A stretch of DNA of 51,497 nt. It comes from Zoogloeaceae bacterium. Its GTDB lineage: Bacteria; Pseudomonadota; Gammaproteobacteria; Burkholderiales; Rhodocyclaceae. The DNA is taken from the NCBI GenBank assembly GCA_031288305.1, contig JAITRP010000033.1, forward strand, positions 1-51,497, given 5' to 3'. Shown one piece after another: positions 19,118 to 27,320 of this stretch. Under the pieces are notes generated by a model that saw only the letters and a list, made by a program, of their open reading frames with translations, was not told the DNA's origin and ran no database searches. Every line of letters begins with the position of its first letter. The stretch's first letter is position 1. Made by a program: the position numbers and the translations under genes.

Positions 19118-20085
19118 ATTCGGCTCGCCGCGACCCGCGCGCGCGCCTCGTTCAGATCGTTGGCGGCGTTGCTGGCGTAGAGGCAGCAAACCAACTGGTT
19201 GGTCAGCGGCAAGGGTAGCGGCAGTTTCTTGTTCAGCGCCTTTTCTATCCATTGCGCCGTGCTTTGGGCGTTTGCCGCCTCCGGCAGATGCGGCAGGGTT
19301 TTGATGCTGTTGCGCTCGGCAGCGAACAACGTCTGGGCGGCGCCGGCGCGCAGGAATTCGATGCAGGGGCGGCGCAGGGGATTGGCGAAAGGTTCGCCTT
19401 CCGTGGCGCGCGACAACAGAGCGGTCTGTCCCCGGTTGAGCAGGATTTCCCGCATTTTGTCCAGTGCGCCGGGATGCGTGGCGGCGGCCATCAGCACGCC
19501 CTGACCGCTGATGAATGGGTCCAGCAGCTTGACCAGCGTATGCGCGCAGTGGCGCAGTCCAAGACGCGCGCGCAGGGCCAGTTGCTCGGCCAGCGCGGGC
19601 GAAAAGACGGAAAGCGGCGCAAATGTCAGTCCTTCCTGCTGTAGCCGTTGCTGCGCCTGTTGCAGATTGGCGGCGGGCGAAATGCCCAGTTCGCGGAAAA
19701 CCTGCGCCGAAGTGGTGCGTCCGAAGCCTTCAATCAATCCATGCACCAATACCGGCACACCAAAACGCTGCAACAGCAAAGCCAGGAGCGGCGTCAGATT
19801 CATGCCCCGGCGCGCGCCATTATAGGAAGGCAGCACCACCGGGCGAATCCCGTCGGCAGGTCGTTCCAGCCGATAACTGCGCGTTTCCACCGCTTGCAGG
19901 AACGCGCCCAGTTCCGTCGGCGTCTCGCCCTTCATCCGCAGCGCGACGAGGATGGCGCCCAGTTCCAGTTCCGGAACGCCGCCATCCAGTATGGCAGCAT
20001 AGAGTCTTTCGGCGTCATCGAAGGACAAATCGGCGGCGCCCTTCGCGCCGCGTCCGATTTCCCGGATGTATTGGGAAAAGTTCAT
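19114..20085 (-). CDS. ybiB: YbiB/TrpD2-family DNA-binding protein
   Basis: 323 aa from ATG 20085, with AAGGAG upstream. The fold is that of anthranilate phosphoribosyltransferase (LSFDDAERLYAAILDGGVPE... GAFLQAVETR...). The phosphoribosyl-site glycine loop of TrpD is replaced (VVLPSYNGARRGMNLTPLLA), as in YbiB, which lacks TrpD activity and binds nucleic acid. Length equals E. coli YbiB (320). It is followed by cbiX with a 4-bp overlap. Confidence 0.9.
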   Translation of the reverse strand: MNFSQYIREIGRGAKGAADLSFDDAERLYAAILDGGVPELELGAILVALRMKGETPTELGAFLQAVETRSYRLERPADGIRPVVLPSYNGARRGMNLTPLLALLLQRFGVPVLVHGLIEGFGRTTSAQVFRELGISPAANLQQAQQRLQQEGLTFAPLSVFSPALAEQLALRARLGLRHCAHTLVKLLDPFISGQGVLMAAATHPGALDKMREILLNRGQTALLSRATEGEPFANPLRRPCIEFLRAGAAQTLFAAERNSIKTLPHLPEAANAQSTAQWIEKALNKKLPLPLPLTNQLVCCLYASNAANDLNEARARVAASRI

Positions 20086-20133
20086 GCGTTCTCCTTGGTC
20101 GTTGCGCATTCCTGAATGCAACGGCCATGCCGG

Positions 20134-20358
20134 GTATACGTCAAAAAGTAGAAACCCACTTTTTGCCGGGTTATCCTGGAGGTTTGAAACCAGGCGAAGC
20201 CTGGCTTCAAACCGTGTGAACCCAACGCAAAACCAGCGCGGCCTGTGTGGGGCAGGAGCCGCACTGCGTACGCCCGTCAGCCGTCACGCGGCGGGATGGT
20301 TTGCGGGCGCGCGCAGCGCGCCCCTACGACCGTGCGAATGGGTAGTGGGTTGCCTTGC
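20134..20358. repeat. R4 composite repeat (copy between sspB and ybiB)
   Basis: Most complete R4 copy. Order: TACGTCAAAAAGTAGAAACC with CACTTTTTG hairpin; a 15-bp hairpin at 20181-20213 (GGTTTGAAACCAGGC, loop GAA, inverse with one mismatch); AACCCAACGCAAAACCAGCG; GGCGGGATGGTTTGCGGGCG; a GGGCGCGCGCAGCGCGCCCC palindrome; and a right end GTGCGAATGGGTAGTGGGTT. It fills nearly the whole gap, so any ybiB promoter or sspB terminator lies within or beside it. Confidence 0.75.
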
Positions 20359-20395
20359 CTTCCTTCATGCCCCGCTTTGGTGCGGGGTATATGTT

Positions 20396-20815
20396 TCATT
20401 TTACCCGCCGCAACCAGGGGCGTTCACTGCGTTTTCTGGAAGGCGGCGGTTCCTCCGGCGGATTTTCCGGTTTTTTTGTCGCGCTGGCATTTTCTGTGGC
20501 GCTGACATCAAAGGCCATGCCCTGGCTGTTTTCCCGCGCATACAGAGCGGCCACCCGCGCCACAGGGACCCATATTTCCTGCGCGACGCCATTGAAACGC
20601 GCCCGGAAGGCGATAGCGTCATTTTGCATTTGCAGCCGGTCAGTGGCTTCCGGGCCGATGTTGAGCACAATCTGTCCATCGCGCACAAAACCCTGCGGCA
20701 CCTGGCAACTCGCGTCCACTGCCACGCTCATGTAGGGCGTCAGCCCATTGTCGGTACACCACTCATACAGGGCGCGCAGCAGATAGGGTTTGAGCGCGGG
20801 CGTACGGGCGTCCAT
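20396..20815 (-). CDS. sspB: ClpXP protease specificity-enhancing factor SspB
   Basis: 139 aa adaptor that tethers ssrA-tagged proteins to ClpX. The family fold is visible: KPYLLRALYEWCTDNGLTPY, VPQGFVRDGQIVLNIGPEA and ISFRARFNG-like IAFRARFNGVAQEIWVPV. A flexible acidic/Pro linker follows, with a C-terminal ClpX-binding patch RKRSERPWLRRVK. Its ATG (20815) shares one base with the sspA stop (TAATG), indicating coupling. Confidence 0.96.
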   Translation of the reverse strand: MDARTPALKPYLLRALYEWCTDNGLTPYMSVAVDASCQVPQGFVRDGQIVLNIGPEATDRLQMQNDAIAFRARFNGVAQEIWVPVARVAALYARENSQGMAFDVSATENASATKKPENPPEEPPPSRKRSERPWLRRVK

Positions 20816-21411
20816 TATCGGCGCATCACTTTTTCGGAAGGCGTCAGGGCATCGATGAAGCCTTGACGGCTGAAAATGCGTTCGGCGTATTTCATCAAGG
20901 GCGCGGCGCTTTTCGGCAAATCGATGTCGTAATGGTCGAGACGCCACAACAGCGGCGCGATGGCCACGTCCAGCATGGAAAAATCATCGCCCAGCATGAA
21001 TTTCTGCTTACTGAAAATGGGCGCAAGCTCGTTCAGGCGATCACGAATGCCTTCCCTGGCCTTGGCTGCCGTCTTGAGGTTTTTTTCCAGCGGATCGATG
21101 TAACAGAAAATCTCCCGCTCCATGCTGGAGAGCAGTTGCCGCGCCCGCGCCCGCATGATGGGGTCGGGCGGCATCAGTTGCGGATGCGGGAATCGCTCGT
21201 CGATGTATTCGTTGATGATGTTCGGCTCGTAGAGTTCCAGATCGCGTTCCACCAGCACCGGGACGCGATGGTAGGGATTGACCGCCGCCAGTTCTTCCGG
21301 CTTGTTGAATATATCCACGTCGATGACCTGGAAGTCCATGCCTTTTTCGTAGAGCACGATCCGGCAACGGTGGCTGTAGGGACAGGTCGTCCCCGAATAA
21401 AGATTCATCAT
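20815..21411 (-). CDS. sspA: Stringent starvation protein A (glutathione S-transferase fold)
   Basis: 198 aa from MMNLYSGTTCPYSHRCRIVL. The ATG at 21417 two codons earlier is also possible (AGG four bases before it, ten before 21411). SspA binds RNA polymerase and alters transcription during starvation. N-terminal thioredoxin-like domain (to ~85) and helical C-terminal domain (MEREIFCYIDPLE..., FMLGDDFSMLDVAIAPLLWR) are both intact. The order petABC-sspA-sspB is a betaproteobacterial hallmark. Confidence 0.96.
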   Translation of the reverse strand: MMNLYSGTTCPYSHRCRIVLYEKGMDFQVIDVDIFNKPEELAAVNPYHRVPVLVERDLELYEPNIINEYIDERFPHPQLMPPDPIMRARARQLLSSMEREIFCYIDPLEKNLKTAAKAREGIRDRLNELAPIFSKQKFMLGDDFSMLDVAIAPLLWRLDHYDIDLPKSAAPLMKYAERIFSRQGFIDALTPSEKVMRR

Positions 21412-21435
21412 GAGCATTCAACCTGAAAATGATGC

Positions 21436-21468
21436 GGCATCGCCCCCGGAAATCCGAGGCGCGATGCC
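21436..21468 (-). terminator. Possible weak terminator or attenuator between petC and sspA
   Basis: An 8-bp perfect stem GGCATCGC/GCGATGCC encloses a 17-base loop. Following it on the minus strand is only GCATCATTTT, so any termination would be partial, allowing read-through from petABC into sspA. Confidence 0.35.
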
Positions 21469-21489
21469 GGTGTGATGAAAAGGGAAAGA

Positions 21490-22236
21490 TTAATGCACGT
21501 CTTTCCAGTATTCCTTTTTTAAGGCATAGGCAAAGCCAAACAACAAGACCAGGAAGATGAGCACGCCCGCGCCCAGGCGTTCCCTGAATTTCGCTTGCGG
21601 CTCGGACATCCAGGTGAGGAAGCCGACGAGATCCGCAACCTGCTTGTCGTAATCCGCCGCCGAAAGCGTCCCCGATGCGGCAGGTTGCAGCTTGCCGTCC
21701 GCGCCCAGCGTCTGTTCGCCTTGCAGGTCGAACAGGATGTGCGGCATGCCGACATTGGCGAAAACCACATTGTTCCAGCCGGTTGGCCGGGTTTCATCAC
21801 GGTAGAAGCTCCGCAGATAGGTATAGAGCCAGTCCGAACCACTACCGTCGGCGGAGGCGCGCGCGCGCGCCGCCAGCGACAGATCGGGCGGCGCGACGCC
21901 AAACCACTTTTTCGCGTCAGCGGGCGTCATGGCTACCGTCATCGGGTCGCCGATCTTGTCGGTGGTAAACATCAGGTTTTCCAATATCTGCGCTTCCGTC
22001 AGGCCAAGCTCCTGAAGCCTGTTGTAACGCAGGGCGCTGGCGCCGTGGCAGGAAAGGCAGTAATTCACGAACAGGCGCGCGCCGTTTTGCAGGGCGGCCT
22101 TGTCGCCGGAAACGTCCGGCGCGAGATCCAGATGCAATTTCTCGGAAGCCAACGCCGCCGTGGAACCAACAACGAACACGGGCACGGCGAAAAGAATTGC
22201 CGAGAACAGGATTTTCAGCGTATGCATGGTCTTCAT
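21490..22236 (-). CDS. petC: Cytochrome c1 of the bc1 complex
   Basis: 248 aa membrane-anchored c-type cytochrome passing electrons from the Rieske protein to cytochrome c. Signal peptide (FSAILFAVPVFVVGSTAALA), heme site CLSCH (Cys60, Cys63, His64), probable axial Met in NVGMPHILFDL, and a C-terminal anchor LGAGVLIFLVLLFGFAYALKK. ATG 22236 overlaps the petB stop as ATGA. An in-frame start at 22287 lies within petB and is rejected. Confidence 0.96.
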   Translation of the reverse strand: MKTMHTLKILFSAILFAVPVFVVGSTAALASEKLHLDLAPDVSGDKAALQNGARLFVNYCLSCHGASALRYNRLQELGLTEAQILENLMFTTDKIGDPMTVAMTPADAKKWFGVAPPDLSLAARARASADGSGSDWLYTYLRSFYRDETRPTGWNNVVFANVGMPHILFDLQGEQTLGADGKLQPAASGTLSAADYDKQVADLVGFLTWMSEPQAKFRERLGAGVLIFLVLLFGFAYALKKEYWKDVH

Positions 22237-23612
22237 TTCCAGGTCACCCTTTCCGGTACAGGTTTGCATTTGTCTATCTTCGACCACCAGGGCATGGTGA
22301 GGAAAAACAGGAAGTAATAGACCGTAAACACCTGCGCAATCAAACCGCCGGAGAACAGGTAGTTCCGCAGGTCGAAGAGGATGGTTTTGCCATCCGCGGC
22401 CATGGCGGTCTTGTAGCCGAAGAAATAGTAACCTGGCGCTTGCATCCCCAGAAAACCGAGAATCAGGAAGCCGAACACGAAAATGGTCAGCAGGGTCTTG
22501 TAGATCGGGCCACGATAGCGGATGGATTTTGCCGGCGAACGATCAATCCAGGGCAGGAAAGCCAGGATGACCACGCCGCCGCCCATGGCGACCACGCCCC
22601 AGAACTTGGCGTCGAGACCGAAGAAATTCCATACCATCGCCCGCAGCATCGAGTAGAACGGCGTGAAGTACCACACCGGCGCGATGTGTTCCGGCGTCTT
22701 CATCGGATCGGCTGGGAAGAAGTTGTTGTATTCCAGGAAATAACCGCCGCCTTCCGGCAGGAAGAACACGACGATCGAGAAGAGCGCGAGGAACACCGCG
22801 ACGCCGGCGATATCCTTGACCGTGTAGTACGGATGAAAGGGAATGCCGTCCAGCGGAATGCCTTTTTCGTTCGTGATCTTCTTGATTTCGATGCCGTCCG
22901 GGTTGTTCGATCCGACTTCATGCAACGCCAAGAGGTGCGCCACGACCAGGCCGATCAGCGCCAGCGGCACGGCCACGATGTGAAAGGCGAAAAAGCGGTT
23001 CAGGGTGGCGTCGCCGATGACGAAGTCGCCGCGTATCCACAGGGAAAGCGGCTCGCCAACCAATGGGATGGCGCTGAACAGATTGACGATGACCTGCGCG
23101 CCCCAATAGGACATCTGTCCCCAAGGCAACAAATAGCCCATGAAGGCTTCCGCCATCAGGCAGAGGAAAATCAGGATGCCGAACACCCAGATCAGCTCGC
23201 GCGGCTTGCGGTAGGAACCGTAGAGCAACCCCCGGAACATGTGCAGATACACCACGATGAAGAAGGCGGAAGCGCCGGTGGAGTGCATGTAGCGGATCAG
23301 CCAGCCCCAGTCCACATCATTCATGATGTAGGAGACGCTGGCGAAGGCAACGGGCAGGCCGGCGGCGTTGAGCGTGGCGTCCGGTTTGTAATTCATCGCC
23401 AGGAAGATGCCGGTCACGATCTGGATTACCAGTACCAGCAGCGCCAGCGAACCGAAGTAATACCAGAAGTTGAAGTTCTTCGGCGCGTAGTATTCAGAAA
23501 GGTGCGCCTTCCACATGGATGTTGCCGGGAAACGGGCATCTACCCATTCCAGCAGATTGCCCAGAAGCGTTCCGTTGGACTTGTATTTCTCGAAATTGCT
23601 GTTGGTAGCCAT
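22233..23612 (-). CDS. petB: Cytochrome b of the bc1 complex
   Basis: 459 aa integral membrane quinol-oxidising subunit. Heme-b helices contain the paired histidines: RYMHSTGASAFFIVVYLHMF (helix B) and FFAFHIVAVPLALIGLVVAH (helix D). The Qo-site PEWY region appears here as PVWYFTPFYSMLRA, i.e. PVWY in place of the usual PEWY. Eight membrane spans are recognisable, as expected for a full bacterial cytochrome b. It lies 3 bp after petA and overlaps petC by 4 bp. Confidence 0.96.
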   Translation of the reverse strand: MATNSNFEKYKSNGTLLGNLLEWVDARFPATSMWKAHLSEYYAPKNFNFWYYFGSLALLVLVIQIVTGIFLAMNYKPDATLNAAGLPVAFASVSYIMNDVDWGWLIRYMHSTGASAFFIVVYLHMFRGLLYGSYRKPRELIWVFGILIFLCLMAEAFMGYLLPWGQMSYWGAQVIVNLFSAIPLVGEPLSLWIRGDFVIGDATLNRFFAFHIVAVPLALIGLVVAHLLALHEVGSNNPDGIEIKKITNEKGIPLDGIPFHPYYTVKDIAGVAVFLALFSIVVFFLPEGGGYFLEYNNFFPADPMKTPEHIAPVWYFTPFYSMLRAMVWNFFGLDAKFWGVVAMGGGVVILAFLPWIDRSPAKSIRYRGPIYKTLLTIFVFGFLILGFLGMQAPGYYFFGYKTAMAADGKTILFDLRNYLFSGGLIAQVFTVYYFLFFLTMPWWSKIDKCKPVPERVTWK

Positions 23613-23615
23613 GCT

Positions 23616-24215
23616 TTAAGCCCCCTGAGTGTCTTCGCCGATGAGGATGCGCGTATCATCGGAAAGATAGCGATGCGGCGGAATTTCCAGATTGGTCGGC
23701 GCTGGTTGTCCCTTGAACACGCGACCCGCAAAATCGAAGGTGGAACCATGACAGGGGCAGAGAAAACCGCCCTTCCAATCGGCGGTCATGCCTTCGCTGG
23801 CGCCTGGCTTGAATTTGGAAGAAGGCGAGCAGCCCAGATGAGTGCAGATGCCGATGGCTACGAAAAGTTCCGGCTTGATGGCGCGCGCGGCGTTCGTGCA
23901 GTATTTCGGCTGTTGTTCTTCTTTGGATTCGGGATCGGCTACCTCGCCATCCAGTTGCGGCAAGGTCGCCAGCATTTCCGGGGTGCGGCGCAGTATCCAC
24001 ACCGGTTTGCCGCGCCATTCGACCACCATCATCTGGCCAGGTTCGAGTTTGCTGATGTCCGCCTCGACCGGCGCGCCCGCCGCCTTGGCGCGCTCGGAAG
24101 GCAGCATGGAAGCCACGAACGGCGCCGCCGTCGCCGCCACGCCAACTCCACCCACCGCCGCCGTCGCGACAATCAGCCGCCGCCTGCCACAGTCCATTTT
24201 TCCTTGATCACTCAT
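23616..24215 (-). CDS. petA: Rieske iron-sulfur subunit of the bc1 complex
   Basis: 199 aa. Twin-arginine-like N-terminus (CGRRRLIVATAAVGG) serves as the uncleaved anchor. The 2Fe-2S cluster ligands are in CTHLGC (Cys124, His126) and CPCHG (Cys153, His156), with Cys129 and Cys155 forming the disulfide. First gene of petABC. A TATAAT sequence at 24257-24262 (minus strand) is a likely -10 element about 42 bp upstream. Confidence 0.96.
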   Translation of the reverse strand: MSDQGKMDCGRRRLIVATAAVGGVGVAATAAPFVASMLPSERAKAAGAPVEADISKLEPGQMMVVEWRGKPVWILRRTPEMLATLPQLDGEVADPESKEEQQPKYCTNAARAIKPELFVAIGICTHLGCSPSSKFKPGASEGMTADWKGGFLCPCHGSTFDFAGRVFKGQPAPTNLEIPPHRYLSDDTRILIGEDTQGA

Positions 24216-24256
24216 AACAGAGACCTCTGCCTATCCTGGTTAAACTGAACCTGCGG

Positions 24257-24262
24257 ATTATA
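24257..24262 (-). promoter_or_regulatory. Candidate -10 element for petABC
   Basis: The minus strand reads GTCGTATAATCC here. The nearest -35-like TTGACG sits 21 bases upstream, which is too far, and belongs to the end of the adjacent R4 repeat. Only the -10 is supported. Confidence 0.35.
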
Positions 24263-24282
24263 CGACATCGACAGCGGCTCGT

Positions 24283-24634
24283 GCGTCAAAAAGTTAAATC
24301 CCGCTTGCTTATCATGGAAACGGCGAAAAGCAAGAATCCACCTTTTGTGCGAATTTGCCGCATTTTGCTGCGCAAAACCAGCTTTTGGCTGTCCTGCGGC
24401 CTTCGGTCTTGCGCCGGTTTATTCTTGGAGTTTCAAACCATGCAAACCCAACGCAAAACCCGTCCGGTCTGTGTGGTTGTCGTAGAGGAGCACTGCGTGC
24501 GCCCGTCATCCGTTCAACATGGCGGGATGGTTTTGCGGGCGCACGCAGTGCGCCCCTGCAACCGGACGGATGAGTAGTCGTGGGTTTTCGTTGCCTTTAT
24601 TCCCCAAAAGGGCGAGCTTCGCTTGCCCTTTTTT
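24283..24634. repeat. R4 composite repeat, long copy between apbE and petA
   Basis: Starts GCGTCAAAAAGTTAAATCCC; contains AAAACCAGCTTTTGGCTGTC, CAACGCAAAACCCGTCCGGT, ATGGCGGGATGGTTTTGCGG, a CACTGCGTGCGCCCGTC ... GGGCGCACGCAGTG inverted pair, and ends in the terminator hairpin at 24606-24634. It fills the 447-bp gap; no gene is seen. Confidence 0.72.
24606..24634. terminator. Rho-independent terminator after apbE (R4 hairpin)
   Basis: AAAA, stem GGGCGAGC, loop TTC, stem GCTTGCCC, TTTTTT. One stem pair is G:T. It lies 29 bp after the apbE stop and is usable on both strands. Confidence 0.75.
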
Positions 24635-24662
24635 GCTGACTGAACCGGCAAAAAACGGGTTT

Positions 24663-25679
24663 TTACTTCCTGACGTTTTCCAGGCGCTCGCGCAGAGCGC
24701 CGGTCATCTCGACGCGGCCGCTGGCGTCGACGCGCAGCGCGTGGTCTACGCCCAGATCGCGGGCGACGGCGCGCCAATGGTTTTCTCCAGCGAGGAATAC
24801 GGGCTTGGAGAGCGCGTCCGAGCGCATTCCGGCATCCGGCGCGGAGGGAATGAGCAGGGTGACGGCCTGGGTATGGCGCGGTGGCCCGCCTTTTTCCGGA
24901 TCAAGCAGATGGCTGTAGCGTTGTCCGTCCAGTTCGAAATAGCGTTGATAATCGCCGGATGTGCCCATGGCTTCGCCATCGCGGAGATCGAGTATGGCCA
25001 AGGCGCCGGGCTGGCGCGGATGCTGGATGCCAACCTTCCACGGCTTGCCGTATTTGTCGCCCAAGGCCATGACGTTGCCGCCGATGTTGATCAGCGCGTT
25101 CCGTATGCCCATAGCCCTGAGCCGCGCCGCCGCGCGATCCAGCGCCACGCCCTTGAGATAGCCGCCGAAATCGAGCGCCACATCCTTGTTCGTCGCGGAC
25201 AGCATGCGTCCTTCCAGGCGCAGTTGGGCAATGGAGGCGGGATGCGCCCGCCATTTTTCCAGCGCCGCCGCGTCCGGCAGGCGCGGCGTGAATTCATCCG
25301 ACTGGAATCCCCACAGCGCAATCAGCCGTCCGATGCCGGGATCGAAGCGATAGTTTGATGCGGCGGCCAGACTCTGCGCGCCGGCAATCAAGGCGGCCAA
25401 TTCCTCGCTGACTTCCATGGACTGACCGGCGGCAATGGCGGCGTTGGCGGCGGTAAGCGCCGAAGGCTGCCAGGCGTGGTAGTTGCGATGCAGTTCGTCG
25501 AAATCGCGCAACACGGCGGCGGCGGCGGCGCGCGCTTCTTCTTCCGGCGCGTCGGCGATGAGAATTTCCACCCGCGTGCCGAAAACGAAGGATTCCTGAC
25601 TGGCCGGCGGCTGGGGAGGCGCGCAGCCAAAGAACCAGAAGACGCAACACAGGACAGCGAGGCAGGCGCGAAGCCTCAT
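24663..25679 (-). CDS. apbE: FAD:protein FMN transferase (ApbE), probable lipoprotein
   Basis: 338 aa. It uses FAD to attach FMN covalently to threonine in NqrB/NqrC-type targets. The signal sequence ends FFGCAPP (lipobox-like), placing the enzyme in the periplasm, where NQR flavins sit. Family motifs: FVFGTRVEI, FDPGIGRLIALWGF, DFGGYLKGVALDRAA, ALINIGGNVMALG, HLLDPEKG and TSGDYQRYFE. ATG 25679 overlaps the gshA stop (ATGA). The likely clients, nqrB and nqrC, are ~22 kb downstream in this window. Confidence 0.95.
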   Translation of the reverse strand: MRLRACLAVLCCVFWFFGCAPPQPPASQESFVFGTRVEILIADAPEEEARAAAAAVLRDFDELHRNYHAWQPSALTAANAAIAAGQSMEVSEELAALIAGAQSLAAASNYRFDPGIGRLIALWGFQSDEFTPRLPDAAALEKWRAHPASIAQLRLEGRMLSATNKDVALDFGGYLKGVALDRAAARLRAMGIRNALINIGGNVMALGDKYGKPWKVGIQHPRQPGALAILDLRDGEAMGTSGDYQRYFELDGQRYSHLLDPEKGGPPRHTQAVTLLIPSAPDAGMRSDALSKPVFLAGENHWRAVARDLGVDHALRVDASGRVEMTGALRERLENVRK

Positions 25680-26974
25680 GACGGGACCTGTTCGTGTTTA
25701 TTGCCGCCCGCAAGCGCCAATTCCCTTGCCGCCGCTAGACAAGCCAGTCGTCCGACGACGCCATAGGCGTAGAAACGGTTGGGCGGCGCGTCCGGTATCT
25801 CGCACTGATCGGGCAGATTGCAGCCAGTCTCGAAGGCCAGCGGCTCAAAACCCATGCCAGGAGCGTTCAGGTTTTCGTCCTTGCCGCGCGCCGTGTGTAC
25901 CCGGTAGAAACCGCCCACTACATAGCGGTCGATCATATACACCACCGGCTCGGCCACGGCGTCCCGCACGGTCTCGAAGGTATGCACGCCTTCCTGGAGG
26001 ATGACTTCGGACACCGCCAGGCCGTCCTTGACCACACTCATCTTATTGCGCTGGCGGCGGTTCAATCGTGTCGCCTCGCGCGCGTCGCGCACCGTCATCA
26101 CCCCCATGCCGTACGTTCCCGCGTCCGCCTTGATGACCACATAGGGGCGCTCATCAATGTCATATTCGCGGTATTTTGAGCGGATACGGGTAAGCAGGCT
26201 GTCTACGCGTCCCGCCAGGACTTCCTCGCCTTGTCGGGTCTGAAAGTTGATCTGGTCGCAGGCTTCGAAATACGGGGTGATGCGCCAGGGATCGATGTTG
26301 ATCAGATCGGCGAATTCGTTGGTTACCTTCTCGTAGGCGGCAAAATGCCGGGTCTTGCGCCGCGTCGACCATCCGGCATGGAGCGGCGGCAACAGGGTTT
26401 GTTCGTCCAATCCCCGCAGGATGGGCGGGATGCCCGCCGACAGATCGTTGTTCAATAAAATCGCGCATGGGCTGTAATCCGCCAGTTCCAAGCGATTGCC
26501 GCGCCGCACCAGCGGTTCGAGGCGCAGGGATTGTCCGTAGGGCAGTTCGACGAAAATGGGCGCGGTTACTTCCGGCAACAGGCTGCCAAAGCGCACTTCC
26601 AGTCCAGTTTGGCGCAAGATGGCGGCGAGTTGCGCCAGGTTTTGCAGATAAAAGCCATTGCGCGTGTGGTTTTCCGGAATCAACAGAAGCTTGCAGGCCG
26701 CTGGGCAGAATTTTTCCACCGCGCTCATGGTGGCTTGCACACAGAGCGGCAGGAAAGCCGGATTCAGATTGTTGAAGCCGCCGGGGAAAAGGTTGGTGTC
26801 TACGGGCGCGAGCTTGAAACCGGCATTGCGTAAATCGCAGGAAGCGTAAAACGGCGGCGCGTGTTCCAGCCACACGGCGCGAAACCATTGCTCTATGGGC
26901 GCGTTCTGCGCCAGGAATCGGCGCTCCAGCTCCAGAATGGGGCCAGACAACGCAGTCTTCAGATGGGGAACCAT
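25676..26974 (-). CDS. gshA: Glutamate-cysteine ligase (proteobacterial GshA type)
   Basis: 432 aa from MVPHLKTALSGP at 26974, with GGAG six bases upstream; 10 earlier codons lack support. It catalyses ATP-dependent gamma-glutamylcysteine formation for glutathione. The sequence fits the small GshA family found in betaproteobacteria, not the E. coli GshA fold: PVDTNLFPGGFNNLNP, LLIPENHTRNGFYLQNL, LLNNDLSAGIP, YVVIKADAGTYGMGVMTV (ATP-grasp-like) and GGFYRVHT. It is upstream of apbE with a 4-bp overlap. Confidence 0.93.
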   Translation of the reverse strand: MVPHLKTALSGPILELERRFLAQNAPIEQWFRAVWLEHAPPFYASCDLRNAGFKLAPVDTNLFPGGFNNLNPAFLPLCVQATMSAVEKFCPAACKLLLIPENHTRNGFYLQNLAQLAAILRQTGLEVRFGSLLPEVTAPIFVELPYGQSLRLEPLVRRGNRLELADYSPCAILLNNDLSAGIPPILRGLDEQTLLPPLHAGWSTRRKTRHFAAYEKVTNEFADLINIDPWRITPYFEACDQINFQTRQGEEVLAGRVDSLLTRIRSKYREYDIDERPYVVIKADAGTYGMGVMTVRDAREATRLNRRQRNKMSVVKDGLAVSEVILQEGVHTFETVRDAVAEPVVYMIDRYVVGGFYRVHTARGKDENLNAPGMGFEPLAFETGCNLPDQCEIPDAPPNRFYAYGVVGRLACLAAARELALAGGNKHEQVPS

Positions 26975-26997
26975 GGCACTCCAGAAATGAAAGGGAA

Positions 26998-27033
26998 GCG
27001 TCAAAAAGTGAGAGGAGGGTTGCTTTTTGACGC
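26998..27033. terminator. Perfect R4-end palindrome, likely tRNA-Leu terminator
   Basis: GCGTCAAAAAG (26998-27008) and its exact inverse CTTTTTGACGC (27023-27033) enclose a 14-base loop. It lies just 5 bp past the 3' end of tRNA-Leu on the minus strand and 23 bp before gshA. It is made of two facing R4 ends with nothing between them, so it may be a minimal R4 copy rather than a selected terminator. Confidence 0.45.
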
Positions 27034-27038
27034 ATCCT

Positions 27039-27123
27039 TGGTGCGCGGGGCGGGACTCGAACCCGCAAGCCTTGCGGCGCTGGAACCTAAATCCAGTGCG
27101 TCTGCCAATTCCGCCACCCGCGC
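27039..27123 (-). tRNA. tRNA-Leu (anticodon UAG)
   Basis: The minus strand gives GCGCGGGTGGCGGAATTGGC, anticodon stem-loop CTGGA-TTTAGGT-TCCAG (anticodon TAG, reading CUA/CUG-type Leu codons), a long class II variable arm CGCCGCAAGGCTTGCG, T-loop GGTTCGAGTCC, acceptor CCCGCGC and encoded ACCA. The acceptor stem is 7 bp, perfect. Length 85 with CCA. Confidence 0.96.
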
Positions 27124-27157
27124 CGGGAGCGCCATCCTAGCAGAAAACAGCGGGAAC

Positions 27158-27315
27158 CGCGCAAAACCAGGCCCGGCCCTGGGATTTCGTTCTTTACTTC
27201 AAGGCAGGCTTTGCCTGTTTTGCTACTATGAACCGGCACAAGACCAAAGGCCGCAGGACAACCGGAGTCTGGTCTGGCGGAGCCGTACGGAAAATGGGGT
27301 TTTGCTTTTTGACGC
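27158..27315. repeat. R4 composite repeat (inverted copy upstream of tRNA-Leu)
   Basis: From CGCGCAAAACCAGGCCCGGC through AAGGCAGGCTTTGCCTGTTT and GACCAAAGGCCGCAGGAC to GCTTTTTGACGCC, it is the reverse-orientation counterpart of parts of 24283-24430. No gene seen between argC and the tRNA. Confidence 0.6.
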
Positions 27316-27320
27316 CTCCT

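Noticed and set aside
18629-19252. Longer form of CbiX starting at 19252
   Set aside because: The extra residues lie inside ybiB in another frame and are not family-like; TTG 19117 with a TTGA overlap explains the start better.
22197-24248. A 683-codon plus-strand frame opposite petABC
   Set aside because: Antisense shadow of the bc1 genes, with His/Gln/Arg-rich composition typical of such shadows.
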